A DNA stretch of 64,000 nt from Eublepharis macularius (lineage: Eukaryota; Chordata; Lepidosauria; Squamata; Eublepharidae), in assembly GCF_028583425.1 (NCBI RefSeq), contig NC_072790.1, positions 64,380,052 through 64,444,051 of the forward strand. The letters run 5' to 3'. Position numbers and translations under genes: made by a program. Positions 10,518 to 21,290 of this stretch are shown piece after piece. Under the pieces are notes generated by a model that was given only the letters and a program-made list of their open reading frames with translations, had not been told where the DNA came from and did not search any database. How positions within the stretch are numbered: the first letter of the stretch is position 1; each line of letters opens with the position of its first letter.

Positions 10518-10552
<35 letters not shown>
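10518..10552 (+). repeat. (GA)n microsatellite
   Basis: About 17 uninterrupted GA dinucleotides. It makes a spurious Arg-Glu repeat in one open frame. Confidence 0.95.
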
Positions 10553-10555
<3 letters not shown>

Positions 10556-11149
10556 TACCCAACAGAAGCAAAAGGACAGGATGTTCCAATGCAGATGTGC
10601 AAACTAGAAAACTTCAGCATACCAACAGCTGCGTAATGATTATGGGTCAACATTACAAGTACAGGTAGATTACAATGAAATAATCTTCAGTCCATCCTGC
10701 ACTGATCTTTTTGCTTTCCGTATGCAGTGGTTTCTTACTAATGGGAATGAATTCCTCCTAAATAAAATTGCTGGTAAGACCTTGCAGAGCACAATCCACT
10801 GCCAGATTCTTCCCCTTTACTCCTCCCTGCCTTCCACATACTCTCTGAACCACAATTTTAGCTTCTGAAAAATGTGACACCTTTGTGACAGGGAAGAAGA
10901 GACAAGCATCTGAAACACATCAACAGCATAGTCTATATAGCCCATTGAAATCTGCATACGATCACACGATAAATTGCTGAAATCGTTTGAATCAATGGAA
11001 AAGTCTCTATTTTAGAATTTTGTAGTCTATATTAGAATATTTTCACGCTGATAAAGACAACTCGGCCTGCATCAGTTGTGGATTGGACCCAGAAGCAGCC
11101 TTTTGGCTCACAAAAGGAATTTGCTGACGTAAGCAGGCAGTCACAGAAG
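10553..11149. other. Non-coding stretch, nothing recognised
   Basis: No exon or repeat family recognised. Confidence 0.4.
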
Positions 11150-12112
11150 GAGTCCCTATGTATGTATGTATGTATGTACGTATTTATTTATTTATTTATA
11201 GTCCACCTTTCTCACTAAGACTCAAGGCGGATTACATAGTGTGAGATTAGTACAATCAATAGCAAGGATATTTCCATACAGTGTCTAGGACATTTCCATA
11301 AACAATGTCATAGGATAAATCAATGGAAGTTTACAAAGATATAGCATTAGCAAGGATCCAATACAGAGTTGAAGAACTGCTGGAACAGAACATAATAAAT
11401 TCTAGGGCTAACATTAAACAACATGAAGTACAGGTAGTATATAGGAGTACCAATTTAAATCAACAGATAATATGTAAGGCAACATAGTGCTGGAGTCTAT
11501 GGTCCCTAACTCGTTAGTGAAGCATCTGAGACCCCCTCCCTACAATATCACCCTCATATCTGAGTAAAAAAGCTTTTTTGATTCAGTTTTGCATAGTTTT
11601 GGAAAGCCAGGAGAGTGGGGGCTCTCCTGACCTTCTCAGGCAGGCCATTCTACAGGGTAGGGGCCACCACAGAGAAAGGTCGTGTACAGGCTGCTGTTAG
11701 TTTTGCCCATGTGCAGGCTGGCACCTGCAAGAGACCCTGTTCAGATGAGTGAAGCTGCCGTGGAGGGACATAGGGAGGGAGGTGGTCCTGTAGGTATGCT
11801 GAACCAAGGCCATGAAGAGCTTTGTATGTGCTCAGTGCTCAGTTCAATACGTTGAACTGAGCACAGTAACTGATAGGTAGCCAATGGAGTGACTGTAGGA
11901 TGGGAATGATCTTCATGCTCCTGCTCGCTCCTGCTAGCAGTTGAGCTGCAGCATTTTGCACCAATTGGAGCCTCCAAGTTAACTTAGATGGGAGACCAAT
12001 GTACAGTGCATTACAGTAGTCAAGTTTTGATGTTGGCCAGGTGGCCAAGTTGGCCGTATCGAGCTAAGAAGCCATCTTCCAGGCTAGAGTGAGATTGTAG
12101 TAAGCATTTTTT

Positions 12113-13589
12113 ATTTTTTTTATTTTTATTTTTTAATTACTAATGCTACAAAAAGGGAAAAATGGGAACAGGGGGAAAGGGAAAAAACAACATATAAAAA
12201 CACACACACTACATCTACAGGTATTGCTTTCCCTTCATACTACAATTGTTTAAAGTTAAAACTTTATAATATGCTATTAGATTGGTAGATCTTATAAAAT
12301 GCAAACTACAATCAGGATCAGGTCTTCTTCCCCCCCTTGCGCCTCGGTCGCAGCTCTCTCTGAACAGCTACAGTAGCTGTGCTCGCTCCCCCCCCCTTCA
12401 GCTTCTGTTGAAACTCTTGATGATTAGACACAAAGTCCCTTAGCTGTGTTTCTGATGTTATCTTGTAGGCTTGGTCTTTATAACTAAACCAGATACCTTC
12501 CGGAAATAACCATTTGTATTTTATTTCACGCTTCCTCAGAAGAGCTGCAAACCTTTTATATTTAAATCTTCTTTTCCGAGCTAAAAATGGAACGTCCTTC
12601 AATATCTTAACCTTGTTGCCCAGAAAGTCCAAATCCACATTGTATGAATTATATAAGATGGTGTCCCGAGTCTTCTTAGATGAAAAGTCGATAATAATCT
12701 CGCGAGGCAGCTGACGCTTTGTTGCATATTTTGAAGATGTCCGACAGACTTCCAAAATGTCGCTTTTTAACTCTTCTTTAGTTGCCTTCGCGGATGTCGC
12801 CAAAAGTTCTGACACCAAGTCCTTTAAATTTTCACTTTTTTCCTCCTTCACATTCTGGAGATGCAATACCGTCTGAGCACGATCCACTTGTAGCCCTATC
12901 AGTTGATTCTCCAAAAGCTTTAATTCTTTATTTGGTGCCTTCATGAGTTCTGCGTTTTCCGGAGCAGACTGCTCTGTCCCCGAGGCTGCTTCCTTAATGG
13001 TTTTCACTTCGCTCTCAATTGAGCCAACCCTCTGACCGATTTCATTCAGCTTATCAACAAAGGGCTTTATAGCTTCAACAACCGACCGCTTAACCAGCTC
13101 TTCAAGAGACTCTCCTTTCCCCTGCAAGGCAGCCGAAACAGATTTGCCCAGAGCCGGGCTCTGCTTTTTCGTCACCATCTTGCGGGGGGGGGGGAATCCG
13201 CCAACTAAGTTCCGAGACTCAATGAAGGGGAAGATATCCGAACCTTCTTAGCTTCAACTCCCACCAATCCTTCGCATACGCTTGAAACGACAGAAGGGAT
13301 TCGCTACTTACAGGTTTTCACCTTAAATCTGCTTTTTGCCGTTCTCCATGGCCCAGCAGCACGCGATGTGCTGCGCAAGTCTGCCGGCCTCTGTAGGAGC
13401 AAACGGGCAATTTACCCCCTGCATCGACTTCAGGGGGCTCTTCCCGACGCACTCCGGACCCTGACCCCCTCACTGGGAGTCCTGGGGGTTAACCATCGCA
13501 GGTCAACCGCCCGGTCAGGCTGCTCGGGCGCTTCCTCCCGGACCTGCGGAGAGGAGCGTCCGACATGGCCGGGAAAACGAAACTGAATC
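12113..13589 (-). mobile_element. ORF1-only L1-derived retrotransposon (half-L1, HAL1-like)
   Basis: A 1,477-bp insertion in an L2, flanked by an exact 16-bp duplication, GTAGTAAGCATTTTTT (12097-12112 and 13590-13605). On the minus strand it has a CpG-rich leader of about 410 bp, one open L1-type ORF1 (12318-13178), a trailer of about 190 bp and an A-rich tail with AATAAA-like motifs. No ORF2 sequence is present between the ORF1 stop and the tail, so this is not a simple 5' truncation. The layout matches mammalian HAL1 elements, which carry ORF1 only and depend on reverse transcriptase from other LINEs. The duplication and tail show that it moved by target-primed reverse transcription. The sequence trailer is pyrimidine-rich on the sense strand, unlike the L1 at 38762-44892. 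Confidence 0.82.
12318..13178 (-). CDS. L1-type ORF1 protein of the half-L1 (286 aa)
   Basis: An uninterrupted 286-codon frame from ATG to stop. Residues of about 15-120 are rich in Glu, Lys, Leu and Val in a heptad-like pattern, as expected for the trimerising coiled coil of L1 ORF1p. From about residue 105 an RRM-like stretch begins with LHLQNVKEEKSENLKDLV. It continues to YATKRQLPREIIIDFSSKK, which aligns with IATQRKLPRDVIVQFTTRN in the ORF1 at 39668-40393. The C-terminal domain contains KYKWLFPEGIWFSYKDQAYK, matching RYRWELPEGVSFEFGGVKKT there. The last 20 residues are basic (RPRRKGGKKT). The role expected from the family is RNA binding and chaperoning. Overall identity to the other ORF1 is clearly low, so the two belong to different L1 lineages. 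Preservation of the frame despite divergence suggests recent insertion or selection on the parent lineage. Confidence 0.85.
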   Translation of the reverse strand: MVTKKQSPALGKSVSAALQGKGESLEELVKRSVVEAIKPFVDKLNEIGQRVGSIESEVKTIKEAASGTEQSAPENAELMKAPNKELKLLENQLIGLQVDRAQTVLHLQNVKEEKSENLKDLVSELLATSAKATKEELKSDILEVCRTSSKYATKRQLPREIIIDFSSKKTRDTILYNSYNVDLDFLGNKVKILKDVPFLARKRRFKYKRFAALLRKREIKYKWLFPEGIWFSYKDQAYKITSETQLRDFVSNHQEFQQKLKGGGASTATVAVQRELRPRRKGGKKT

Positions 13590-13855
13590 GTAGTAAGCAT
13601 TTTTTGTGGCTGCCTTAAGTTGCCAGACCCTTTAAAAAATTCTAGAACCCTCTGGGTGTGGTCCGAGAGCAGAAACCTGTGACTGAGAAAGTGGATTCCA
13701 GAATGGGTCCAGAGGTAGAGGACAGGACAGAGCTTTGCTAGGCTTGGAGATGGAGTCATTTTTCTTTTCAGTGGGTCTAGATGTGATAAATGTGTGTATG
13801 GGGAGGTTACAATATGGCTAGCCTCTGCCTCTATTACCTGTCCTCCCCAACTCAG

Positions 13856-14033
13856 AGCGGAACTACAAGTGACAAAAGGCTTGGCGGAATGTTGGACAAG
13901 TGACAGTTGACAAGTCCATTGGACAGCAGTCGGAGAGCCAAGCTGCAAGACTAGGATGCCTACATTTCCCATCAAAACTTGAGGGAAGCTGACAAGTGTC
14001 CAACCTGTGCCTTTTGTCACTTGTAGTTCCGCT
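13856..14033. mobile_element. Palindromic MITE with 5-bp target duplication (CTCAG)
   Basis: Left end AGCGGAACTACAAGTGACAA, right end TTGTCACTTGTAGTTCCGCT, a perfect inverted pair of about 25 bp. CTCAG flanks both sides (13851-13855, 14034-14038). The TACAAGTGACA core links it to the element at 959-1085. No open frame of its own. Confidence 0.78.
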
Positions 14034-14589
14034 CTCAGTCTTCAGAATGTTTGTTCCTGTATAGGCAGAGAGGTACAATCCCATGCACACATTTTCAGTC
14101 TCTTTTGAGGGAAGTGGTGAGGGAGTGATTTGGAGTGAAAATGGACAATGGACCCTCCATTGTCCCCCACCCAAAGTTTTTATTTTAAAAAAGAAGACCA
14201 TTATTTTGTGTGTAGCATCTGTTCTGTCCCGGACTCTAAAAAAACAGGCAACCCATAATAGATGACCGAGGAACTATGTCCAGGCTCATAAGTTGCACAG
14301 GCCTGTTCTAAATATCACAGTAGTAGCCATGAACACATGATATATCAATGTACAGGGCCAATGTGCATAGATAGGGAGTGGGAACAAGAGGTGCTGGCCC
14401 ATTCTCCTCCCACATACTGTACCTTTGCCTGATATCAACATCCTGTCACTCTATCCAAGTGGGCACAACTGGGAGTTTTTGGTGAGAGGGTCCTCCTGGG
14501 GAAAGGGAGAGCATCACAAACACTGTGATATCACTTCCAGGTATTCCTGGGATGTCCTTCCTGTAATCTCTATGGTAAAGACCCTAGAG
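14034..14589. other. Non-coding stretch, nothing recognised
   Basis: May include further decayed L2 sequence, but I cannot identify it. Confidence 0.35.
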
Positions 14590-14920
14590 TAGGGTTTCCA
14601 GGTTCCCCCTGGCAAGTGGTGGGTTCGAGTAGAGGGAGGATGCCAGTGACTTAAATTTTCACACGTGCTCCACGGTGCTCTGTGATGAAATTACTTCTGG
14701 TGCAACCCAGAAGTGATGGTGTCACATTGGGGCCAGTTCTTTAGGAATCAACCCAAAACAGTGCCAACACGGTCATTTCCAGGATGCACCAGCAGTGACA
14801 TCACTGTGAGGCACCACAAAATGTCCCCCAGTTTTCTGGGTCTGGCAGGCAGCTGGTGATTGGTGGACAGAGACAGGGATTGCCAGGAGATTATCCACCA
14901 CTGGCAGTCTACTCTAAAGA
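14590..14920. repeat. Unclassified GC-richer interspersed repeat
   Basis: Starts with AGGGTTTCCAGGTTCCCCCT, contains paired ACTTC(T/C)GG / CCAGAAGTGATG motifs, and ends with GGATTGCCAG. The AAGTGATG-TCA(C/T) motif pairs recur at 17890-18075 and 32290-32620, so these appear to be relatives of one non-autonomous family. Ends are not precise. Confidence 0.45.
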
Positions 14921-15514
14921 CTGGGAAAATTCCTAAAGCATGTAGACACCGTGACATCACCCCCCATTGTTTCTTCTACTACTTCATTGCTTGCGAGTGA
15001 TTGATGGGGGTCAAGGGTGTGAGCTTGTGTGCTGTGGGCAGGTAAATGATAAACATACTCCATATAGAACCAGATGTTGGCAGGAGAGGGACAGGAACAA
15101 GGGACAGGGACTAAGACAGGCAGAACTGCAGGCTAAAAGCCTTCTCAAGATAGGCTAAGAGAGCAAGGAAGTGCATGTGATATGGAAATACTGGCTAAGT
15201 AGGTGGGCTGTCCATCTCCCAGTGGGGCATCTCCTTCCCCAGCTCCTGTTTCCCTCCACCACACTGAATGGCAGTGAGAGATTTTTTTTTAAATGACTGT
15301 GAAGCCTATGGTGTAACACACCGGTTGCCAGGCAAGACAACCCAGAAAAGGAGCAGACTGCTCCAGCAAGGCTAGTGAAGGGCATAGCTACCACAGAGCC
15401 TAATCCAACAGTAAAGATATAGAATCATGAGGTGGCGGCTAAAGGATTCTGGAAGGATCCAGTGGTAAGTAGTAAACCTAGAGCTCGGATGTGAGGACAA
15501 AGAGGACAAATCAG
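14921..15514. other. Non-coding stretch, nothing recognised
   Basis: No exon or repeat family recognised. Confidence 0.35.
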
Positions 15515-15600
15515 CCTTATTTATTTATAAAAATGTTATATCACCTCTCCAGGGGAAACTGCCTGAGGCAGCCTACAAAATAAAAATCATCAGGAAGTAA
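15515..15600 (-). mobile_element. L2/CR1-type LINE 3' end fragment
   Basis: On the minus strand it reads a GGCTGCCTCAGGCAGTTTCC-type 3' end followed by TATAACATTTTTATAAATAA, the usual tail form of L2-group elements. Confidence 0.5.
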
Positions 15601-16155
15601 CATAACCACAACACTCTAGAAATTCTTCCAATCTCTATGGTACATTGGAGATAGACAAAATTCATTCTGGCATAGAATTTTCTGAGTCAGATGCAATTAA
15701 TCAGACGCATGAGGTGTAGATTCATTAGCACCTGATGGAATGAACTCTGGTCCGCAACAGCTTATGCTGGAATAAAATTTTGTTAGTCCTCAATGTGCTC
15801 CATTGTTTTATTTTGCTGCTAAAGAGCACCCATATGAAGCAAATGAGGTTACTGTGGCATAAATGGTTTTACACTTGCAGACAGGCAGGCCTGACCCCTA
15901 GCATATGTATGCAGTGCAAGCAGGAACCATCCATAAAGCAACCACTTGTTACAGCAAATGCCTTAGTATGGACTTGAAAGAGAGTGTGTAGTATTTGACA
16001 AGTACACACTAGATCTAAGACAAATATACAATGGGTGGAAAAAATCCCCAAATTTTCCCAGAGTTGCATAACTCTTTTGCAGTTTTTCAGAGTGAACCTT
16101 GGAAGTATACATTACAAAATCATTACCCATAACATCTGATGTGCGCTCTTGGATC
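15601..16155. other. Non-coding stretch, nothing recognised
   Basis: No exon or repeat family recognised. Confidence 0.35.
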
Positions 16156-16260
16156 TTAAATTTAATGCATTACAGTTTATTTTAATTCTTTTGAGGGGGG
16201 TAAGCTGCCTTAAGATTTTCTTTTGAAAGACAGGGCACAAATGTTTTGAATAAATAAATC
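16156..16260 (+). mobile_element. L2-type LINE 3' end fragment
   Basis: GTAAGCTGCCTTAAGATTTT, then GACAGGGCACAAATGTTTTG and AATAAATAAAT: a diverged L2-like 3' terminus with short A-rich repeats. Confidence 0.5.
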
Positions 16261-16439
16261 CACAATTGCTTTTGATCAGCTGTCTCAGTCATTGTAAGAC
16301 TGGGCAGATTCCAAATATTTTATGGTATTAAGGTAGTCACTGAATTACCTAACCAGAATATATGAGCATGTGCCCCTTGCTGCAAATGGCACTCATTGAA
16401 TCTTGGTGAAGAAGCACATGCTCAGTTCAGACATAAGAC

Positions 16440-17084
16440 TAGAGATGGGCACGATCCGCATTACGATCAAAAAAACCCCACGATAATGGCGATCGCGCGA
16501 TCAGGACCCGGCGGATTGTGCTTGGGCATGGCCAACGTTCCAGTGGTCAGGAGGGGGGCTGGATCGGGGCTTGATTGGGGCGATTGTGCTCGGATTGGGA
16601 AGCCAGACACTCAGGCACCAGCAATCTATTCCCCTGGCAACGGAGCCAGGGGAATGCCTGAGCTGTGTTTGCCCTCCTTCTGTCGCCCTGGAAACCGGAA
16701 TGGAAGCCCAGCTTGCCTTGATCAGCAGGGCTTCCTTCCAAACACGGAGCAGCAAAGCAGTCACCAGCTGGGAGAAGACACCCCAGGGAGGGAGGGGGAA
16801 GGGGGTGTTCTGTAGCCATGGGCACTCCAATCTCATCCCTGCAAACCCTGATAGGCAGCTCTGACGGCCAAACACAAACACAGATGCCGCTGGCATCAGC
16901 CACCATTCCTGTATTGCTGGGAACAGCGGGGCGCCCCTCCGCTTTTGCCTCCATGATCCACGATCCACGATCCACAGATCGGAAACGGGAGATGACCGGT
17001 GTGGATCGTTAATTCGGGATCGTCGCCAGCGCCAATCCACGATCAGCTTGATTGGTATTTTTTTTTGGATCGTGACCACCTCTA
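16440..17084. mobile_element. Non-autonomous hAT element with GATC-rich subterminal repeats
   Basis: The left end is TAGAGATGGGCACGATCCGC and the right end GGATCGTGACCACCTCTA. CATAAGAC flanks both sides (16432-16439, 17085-17092), an exact 8-bp duplication. Over a dozen GATC motifs cluster near the two ends (for example CCACGATCCACGATCCAC at 16957-16974). In the related ends at 5781, 34137 and 52586 the same positions carry GAAC. The middle (about 16.6-16.9 kb) is not repetitive and holds open frames on both strands, up to 192 codons, with no transposase or other domain that I recognise. Confidence 0.82.
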
Positions 17085-17270
17085 CATAAGACTGCTTAGT
17101 TGCTAAACATGATTAGGTAATTTGGAGCACCATATAAGTTTAGTGATTTCTCCCCACTCCTGTCCTCTTGAACTGGCATTAACCACACTCCATCAGTTTT
17201 GGAGCTGGACTTGACATTTATACTAGCATTTGCTCTAACAATAATTAGCGACTCAAAGGGTCTCTTTAGA

Positions 17271-17696
17271 CTTGTGCCAAAGTCGAGATTTCTTGGGAGG
17301 AAACCCAGCTCAGCTTGTGTTTTAACATGTGACCCAAAGCTTACCTTTAAAATGGGGGGTACAAATCAGCTCCTGGGAGCTTGCAGATGCAGGAGGAGTG
17401 TCTTCATTTCCTTCACATTTAACTAGCAGAGAAGGGCCTGGGGGGGGGGTGCCCATATCGTTTAATCACGCAGATGCATGAAACCAATAGTAAGCAAATA
17501 GCCCTCTCCCCTGGGGCCCTTCTCTGCTAGTTAAAGCACATGGGCTGCAAAGGAGGAAATGAAGATGCTCCTCCTGCCTCTGTATGTGCACGGGAGCCCA
17601 TCCCTCCTCACTTTTTAAAGGTCAGCTTCAGGTCACACTTTAAACATGAGTAGAGTTGGGGTTTCCCCCAATGAAACTTGACTTTGGCGCACATGT
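17271..17696. mobile_element. Long hairpin MITE (about 200-bp arms)
   Basis: The left arm starts CTTGTGCCAAAGTCGAGATT and the right arm ends GACTTTGGCGCACATGTGAAG. Inner landmarks mirror each other: TAACTAGCAGAGAAGGGCC versus GGCCCTTCTCTGCTAGTTA, and GCAGGAGGAGTGTCTTCATT versus AATGAAGATGCTCCTCCTGC. A relative is at 57631-58110. No transposase. The target duplication is not clear. Confidence 0.65.
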
Positions 17697-17889
17697 GAAG
17701 TTCCTCCCAAATAAGGTGGACAACCACTGCCATAGAACTACAGCAGATCTCCACACTACAAGGATCAGTTTTCTTGGAAAAAAGGGCAATTTCAGAGGGG
17801 GGCTGTATGCCATTACATCACCACTAAGCTCTCTCTCCAAACTCTACCCTCCTAAGACACTGCCCGCCAACTCTCTGGGCAGTGGTGTA

Positions 17890-18075
17890 GCATGGGTTGC
17901 CGGCGCCCCAGGTGAGGCAAGTCTTGTGCCTACTTGGTGTCATGCACACGCTCTCCCGGGCCCACATGATGACATCACTGGGAAGTAACATCATCGCGCA
18001 GGACGCAGTCGCCCCAGGAGCACTCCTGTGCTCCACGGGGGCCTGATCCAGGCCAATTTGGGTGCTTGCCTCCCC
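17890..18075. repeat. Unclassified interspersed repeat (ATGACATCACTGGGAAGTAA family)
   Basis: Shares the paired TGACATCACT / GTAACATCATCGCGC motif, a GGAGCACTCCTGTGCTCC hairpin and GGCCAATTTGGG with 32290-32620. Probably the same non-autonomous family. Confidence 0.45.
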
Positions 18076-18589
18076 ACCCCTTACCTGGCAGCAGGCCCCC
18101 TTGGCACTGCTGCTGCCAGCTCAGCTTGAGTTACCAGCTCAGAGCACTCCTTGGCCAGCAGCAGCTGCAGAAGCTCAGTGCCCAACAAGCCGGCTGGTCT
18201 GTCGGCGCACAGGCAGCCAGGGCTGCACGGGCAGCCTCCCACATACATGGTGCAGTCGCTCTTCAGCCTCTCCATTTTGCATCCCTATGAATTCTGTGCC
18301 CGGGTCAACCGCCCCTCTGTCCACCCCCCCCCCATGCTATACCACTGTCTCTTGGAATTTCCCAAGCCAAAGTAGGAAACTCTGTGAGGTTGGTTCAAAG
18401 TATGTCGTCACTTAAATAAGGTCCAATTCATCACCTATTACTTCCTAACTCATGTGACATGGACTCATGGAAAATAAGCTTCAGTTTCCCAGGATATTTT
18501 GAATTTCTTTCACATTAAAGATATAATGCTTATTAATTGCAAGTGATCATAGCTCCACGCCAGAAGGCATTGCAATGGGTGTTCCCTTC
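18076..18589. other. Non-coding stretch, nothing recognised
   Basis: GC-rich at the left, with overlapping short open frames on both strands that look compositional. Confidence 0.35.
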
Positions 18590-18660
18590 CTTATAAACAA
18601 AAGTTTTGTGGCACCTCAAAGACTAACAGATTTATTGTAGCATAAATATTTGCAGAATAA
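18590..18660 (+). repeat. Fragment of fold-back interspersed repeat
   Basis: TTGTGGCACCTCAAAGACTA followed by ACAGATTTATTGTAGCATAA, one arm of the family at 28632-28765 and 37105-37305. Confidence 0.5.
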
Positions 18661-19494
18661 CAATGTAAAAGTACTTTTAATGGTATTCGCCAGGGCATGC
18701 CTTGACTAGACTTGTTCCTAACCAGTGTAATGAAAGGAACAGGCACTTAATCCTCGGAGATACAAGCCCTCAGAGAAGTGTTTGAAGTTTGTACTTCCCA
18801 TTGTGCGGCTACACATGGTCAAAACAGAGTCCACAGGAGCCTTTCATGCCTGGAAACATGAGTCCAGAGATGAGAGCAAAGCAAGAGTGCCCTGAAAAGA
18901 AACACTTGCTTTTTGCATCCAGGGAATTTATCATTTGCCCCCCTCACTTTCATTCAGATGACCATTTGTGTCTTCCTGTTTGACAGGGGAAGGTGACCTA
19001 GCTATTCTTTGGTCCCCTTCCCTTTCTTAGTTTCACACTGGCATAGCTCATTTGCATGTTCTTTGGCTTGATAGTCATTAGTTGGGAGTCAGCTTATAGC
19101 CTGCTAGCCTTACTACCCTTGAGAGATGGACATTGCTTGCTTACAACAATCTTGCAAGGTAGGCCAAGTACAGTGAATTTTAAGAGAAAATTGTAGAGTG
19201 AAGGGCCATTCTGCACACTAGCTGCAAAAATAGAGAGCTTCACATGCCTTTCTTATGCAGCTGGATTTACCTGGGAATAAATGGGGGAGCTCTGTTATTT
19301 TTCAAATTTGGTGCAGAATTAGAATCCATGGCGGGCTAAAAGTACAGGCTCTAGGTACTCAGGGTTGGACTGTAATTGTTTCAACTTCAGGGTCCAAGAC
19401 CCTGTTGGTGTGAGGGTCAGGAACTGAGCTGTCATAGGACAGTCCAATCCTTCTGATGTAAGAGTGTAGCAGAGAAGGGTACCAAGCTGATGTC
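18661..19494. other. Non-coding stretch, nothing recognised
   Basis: No exon or repeat family recognised. Confidence 0.35.
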
Positions 19495-20270
19495 ATGGAA
19501 GATGAGAAACGTGTCTGGTCTCAGATGATTGAAGTCATGGGTGACAGGCATGACTCAGACCTACTGATAATGATCAGAAGCATAAATATCACTCCAATCC
19601 TGCAGTCACGCCATTGGCTACCTATCAGCTACCGTGCTCAGTTCAAGGTATTCGCTGTCACATTCAAGGCTCTTCATGGCTTCGGTCCAGCATACCTGCA
19701 GGACCACCTCTGCTTTGCTAATCTGAACAGGGTCTCCTGCAGGTGCCACTCTGCACACGGGCAAAATCAACAACAAACCATACACGGGCTTTCTCTGTGG
19801 TGGCCCCTGCCCTATGGAACGGCCTGTCTGAGGTCAGGAGAGCCCCCACACTCCAGGCCTTCCGCAAATGATGCAAAACTGAATGATTCAAAAGGGCTGT
19901 ATTGTAGGGAAATGATCTCAAAGAGATGCTTCACTAACTTGTTAGGGATCATAGACTTCACCACTATGTTACCGTACATACTATCTGTTGCTTTAAGTAT
20001 GTGCTCCTGTGTACTACCTATTACTTTATGTATGACCCTACTGGGCAGTTCTATGTTGTCTAATGTCAGTCCTAGAAATGCTTATGCTCTGTTTCAACAT
20101 TTTCCAGCTTTGTATTGGATTTTTGCTAATGTTATATCTTTGTAAACTTGTATTTATTTCTCCTCTGGCATTGTATATTGAAATGTCTCATTGCTTGTGC
20201 CAATCTCACTCTATGTAATCCACCTTGAGTCTCAGTGAGAAAGGCAGGCTATAAATGACATAAAATAAGA
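19495..20270 (+). mobile_element. L2-type LINE, 3' end
   Basis: The open part of the frame gives SRHWLPISYRAQFKVFAVTF and FGPAYLQDHL, the C-terminal reverse-transcriptase signature of L2 elements. The 3' tail reads CACCTTGAGTCTCAGTGAGA, AAGGCAGGCTATAAATGACA and a short A-rich end. It is the same subfamily as 11150-13850 and 60415-61300. The frame is broken after the RT C-terminal motif and the 5' part is missing, as is usual for truncated LINEs. Confidence 0.75.
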
Positions 20271-21290
20271 TGGGCTAGTAATGGCCCTTCCTGGGCTTTT
20301 GATTGAATTACCAGGGAAGTCTGTATTGTGATGGAGATTCTGAGAGCTTTGGTCAATAGTATGCAAACCTTGGTCATTACTCATAGCCCTGGGTGCGAGC
20401 GGCTTCGGGAAGGTTGCACCAAAGCTTTTGGATTCCCTGGACTATTCAGGCAGACAAACGATCTCTTCTTGAAAGTGCCTGGAGAAATACATGCCTTAGT
20501 CAAGAAATTCTGTCTTAATATCAAAATTCATGCAATCACTCTTCCTCTGATTTTGGAAGGCTAGGGGATCTTAGGGTGGGGGGAAAAAAGATATGAGTTT
20601 CATGAGGCTTTGGGGCAAAACACTGAATAACTGTGATGAATTTTTCACCTGCCAACAGACTTCATAATTGAAGACTGGTTGCCTTTTAGGCTTCTCTTAT
20701 GTCTACCTTTGCAAAAGATTTCTTCTTGTCCGAGTAGCAGAAGTTGTAACGAATAATTATTATAATATATAGTTTTGATTTTTTTTTTAATGATTAGATA
20801 CCAACCTACTTTGGGGGAGATAAAAATTACTCTGGTCACTGACTGTTGGAATTATTTTCCTCTGTTTTGTGTTTTTTCAGGTGACAAGCCAGATGAGTTC
20901 TTTCTCTTGACGTAATAGTTGTGCGTTGTATAAAAAAGAGTAATGGTAAAATATTAAATGTTTTAAGTGGTGGATTTCCATGAAGATACAACTGCTACCA
21001 AACCTATTATGTTGCACATTTTTTTAAACAATTGTTTGAAAGCCTTTTACACAAATCAGATGAAGACACAAAACCAGAATTTATCTGGCATCTTGTTATT
21101 TGTTATTACTTGTTAATTCTGCACACGTGCTGCATTTTTTATTTGTTTATTAGCAATACAAGTGTTAATTCTTTGAGGTCCTTTGTTTTGCACTGAATTT
21201 TACCCTTCTGTCTCATAGAAAGGTTTATGAGGTACAGATTCTGAAGGGCTTCCAATACCTTGGAGAATTGCAAAAATGACAGACTTTGAC
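20271..21290. other. Non-coding stretch, nothing recognised
   Basis: AT-rich sequence of about 1 kb without recognised exon or repeat. Confidence 0.35.

Larger units (their letters stand above)
11150..13850 (-). mobile_element. L2-type LINE, 3' half, interrupted by a half-L1
   Basis: Minus-strand LINE remnant in two segments (11150-12112 and 13590-13850) separated by the element at 12113-13589. Its 3' end shows the tail CTTTCTCACTAAGACTCAAG (as read on plus) followed by TATG/TTTA simple repeats. The coding part gives LDYCNALYIGLPSKLTWRLQ and then LQSLHWLPISYCAQF, the C-terminal RT signature of L2-group elements. The segment beyond the insertion still encodes SHRFLLSDHTQRVLEFF. Several stops and shifts are present. 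A better aligned relative lies at 19500-20270. Confidence 0.75.

Noticed and set aside
16501-17079. 192-codon minus-strand frame inside the hAT element
   Set aside because: No transposase motif, no recognised domain, and similarly open frames on the opposite strand. Not called as a gene.
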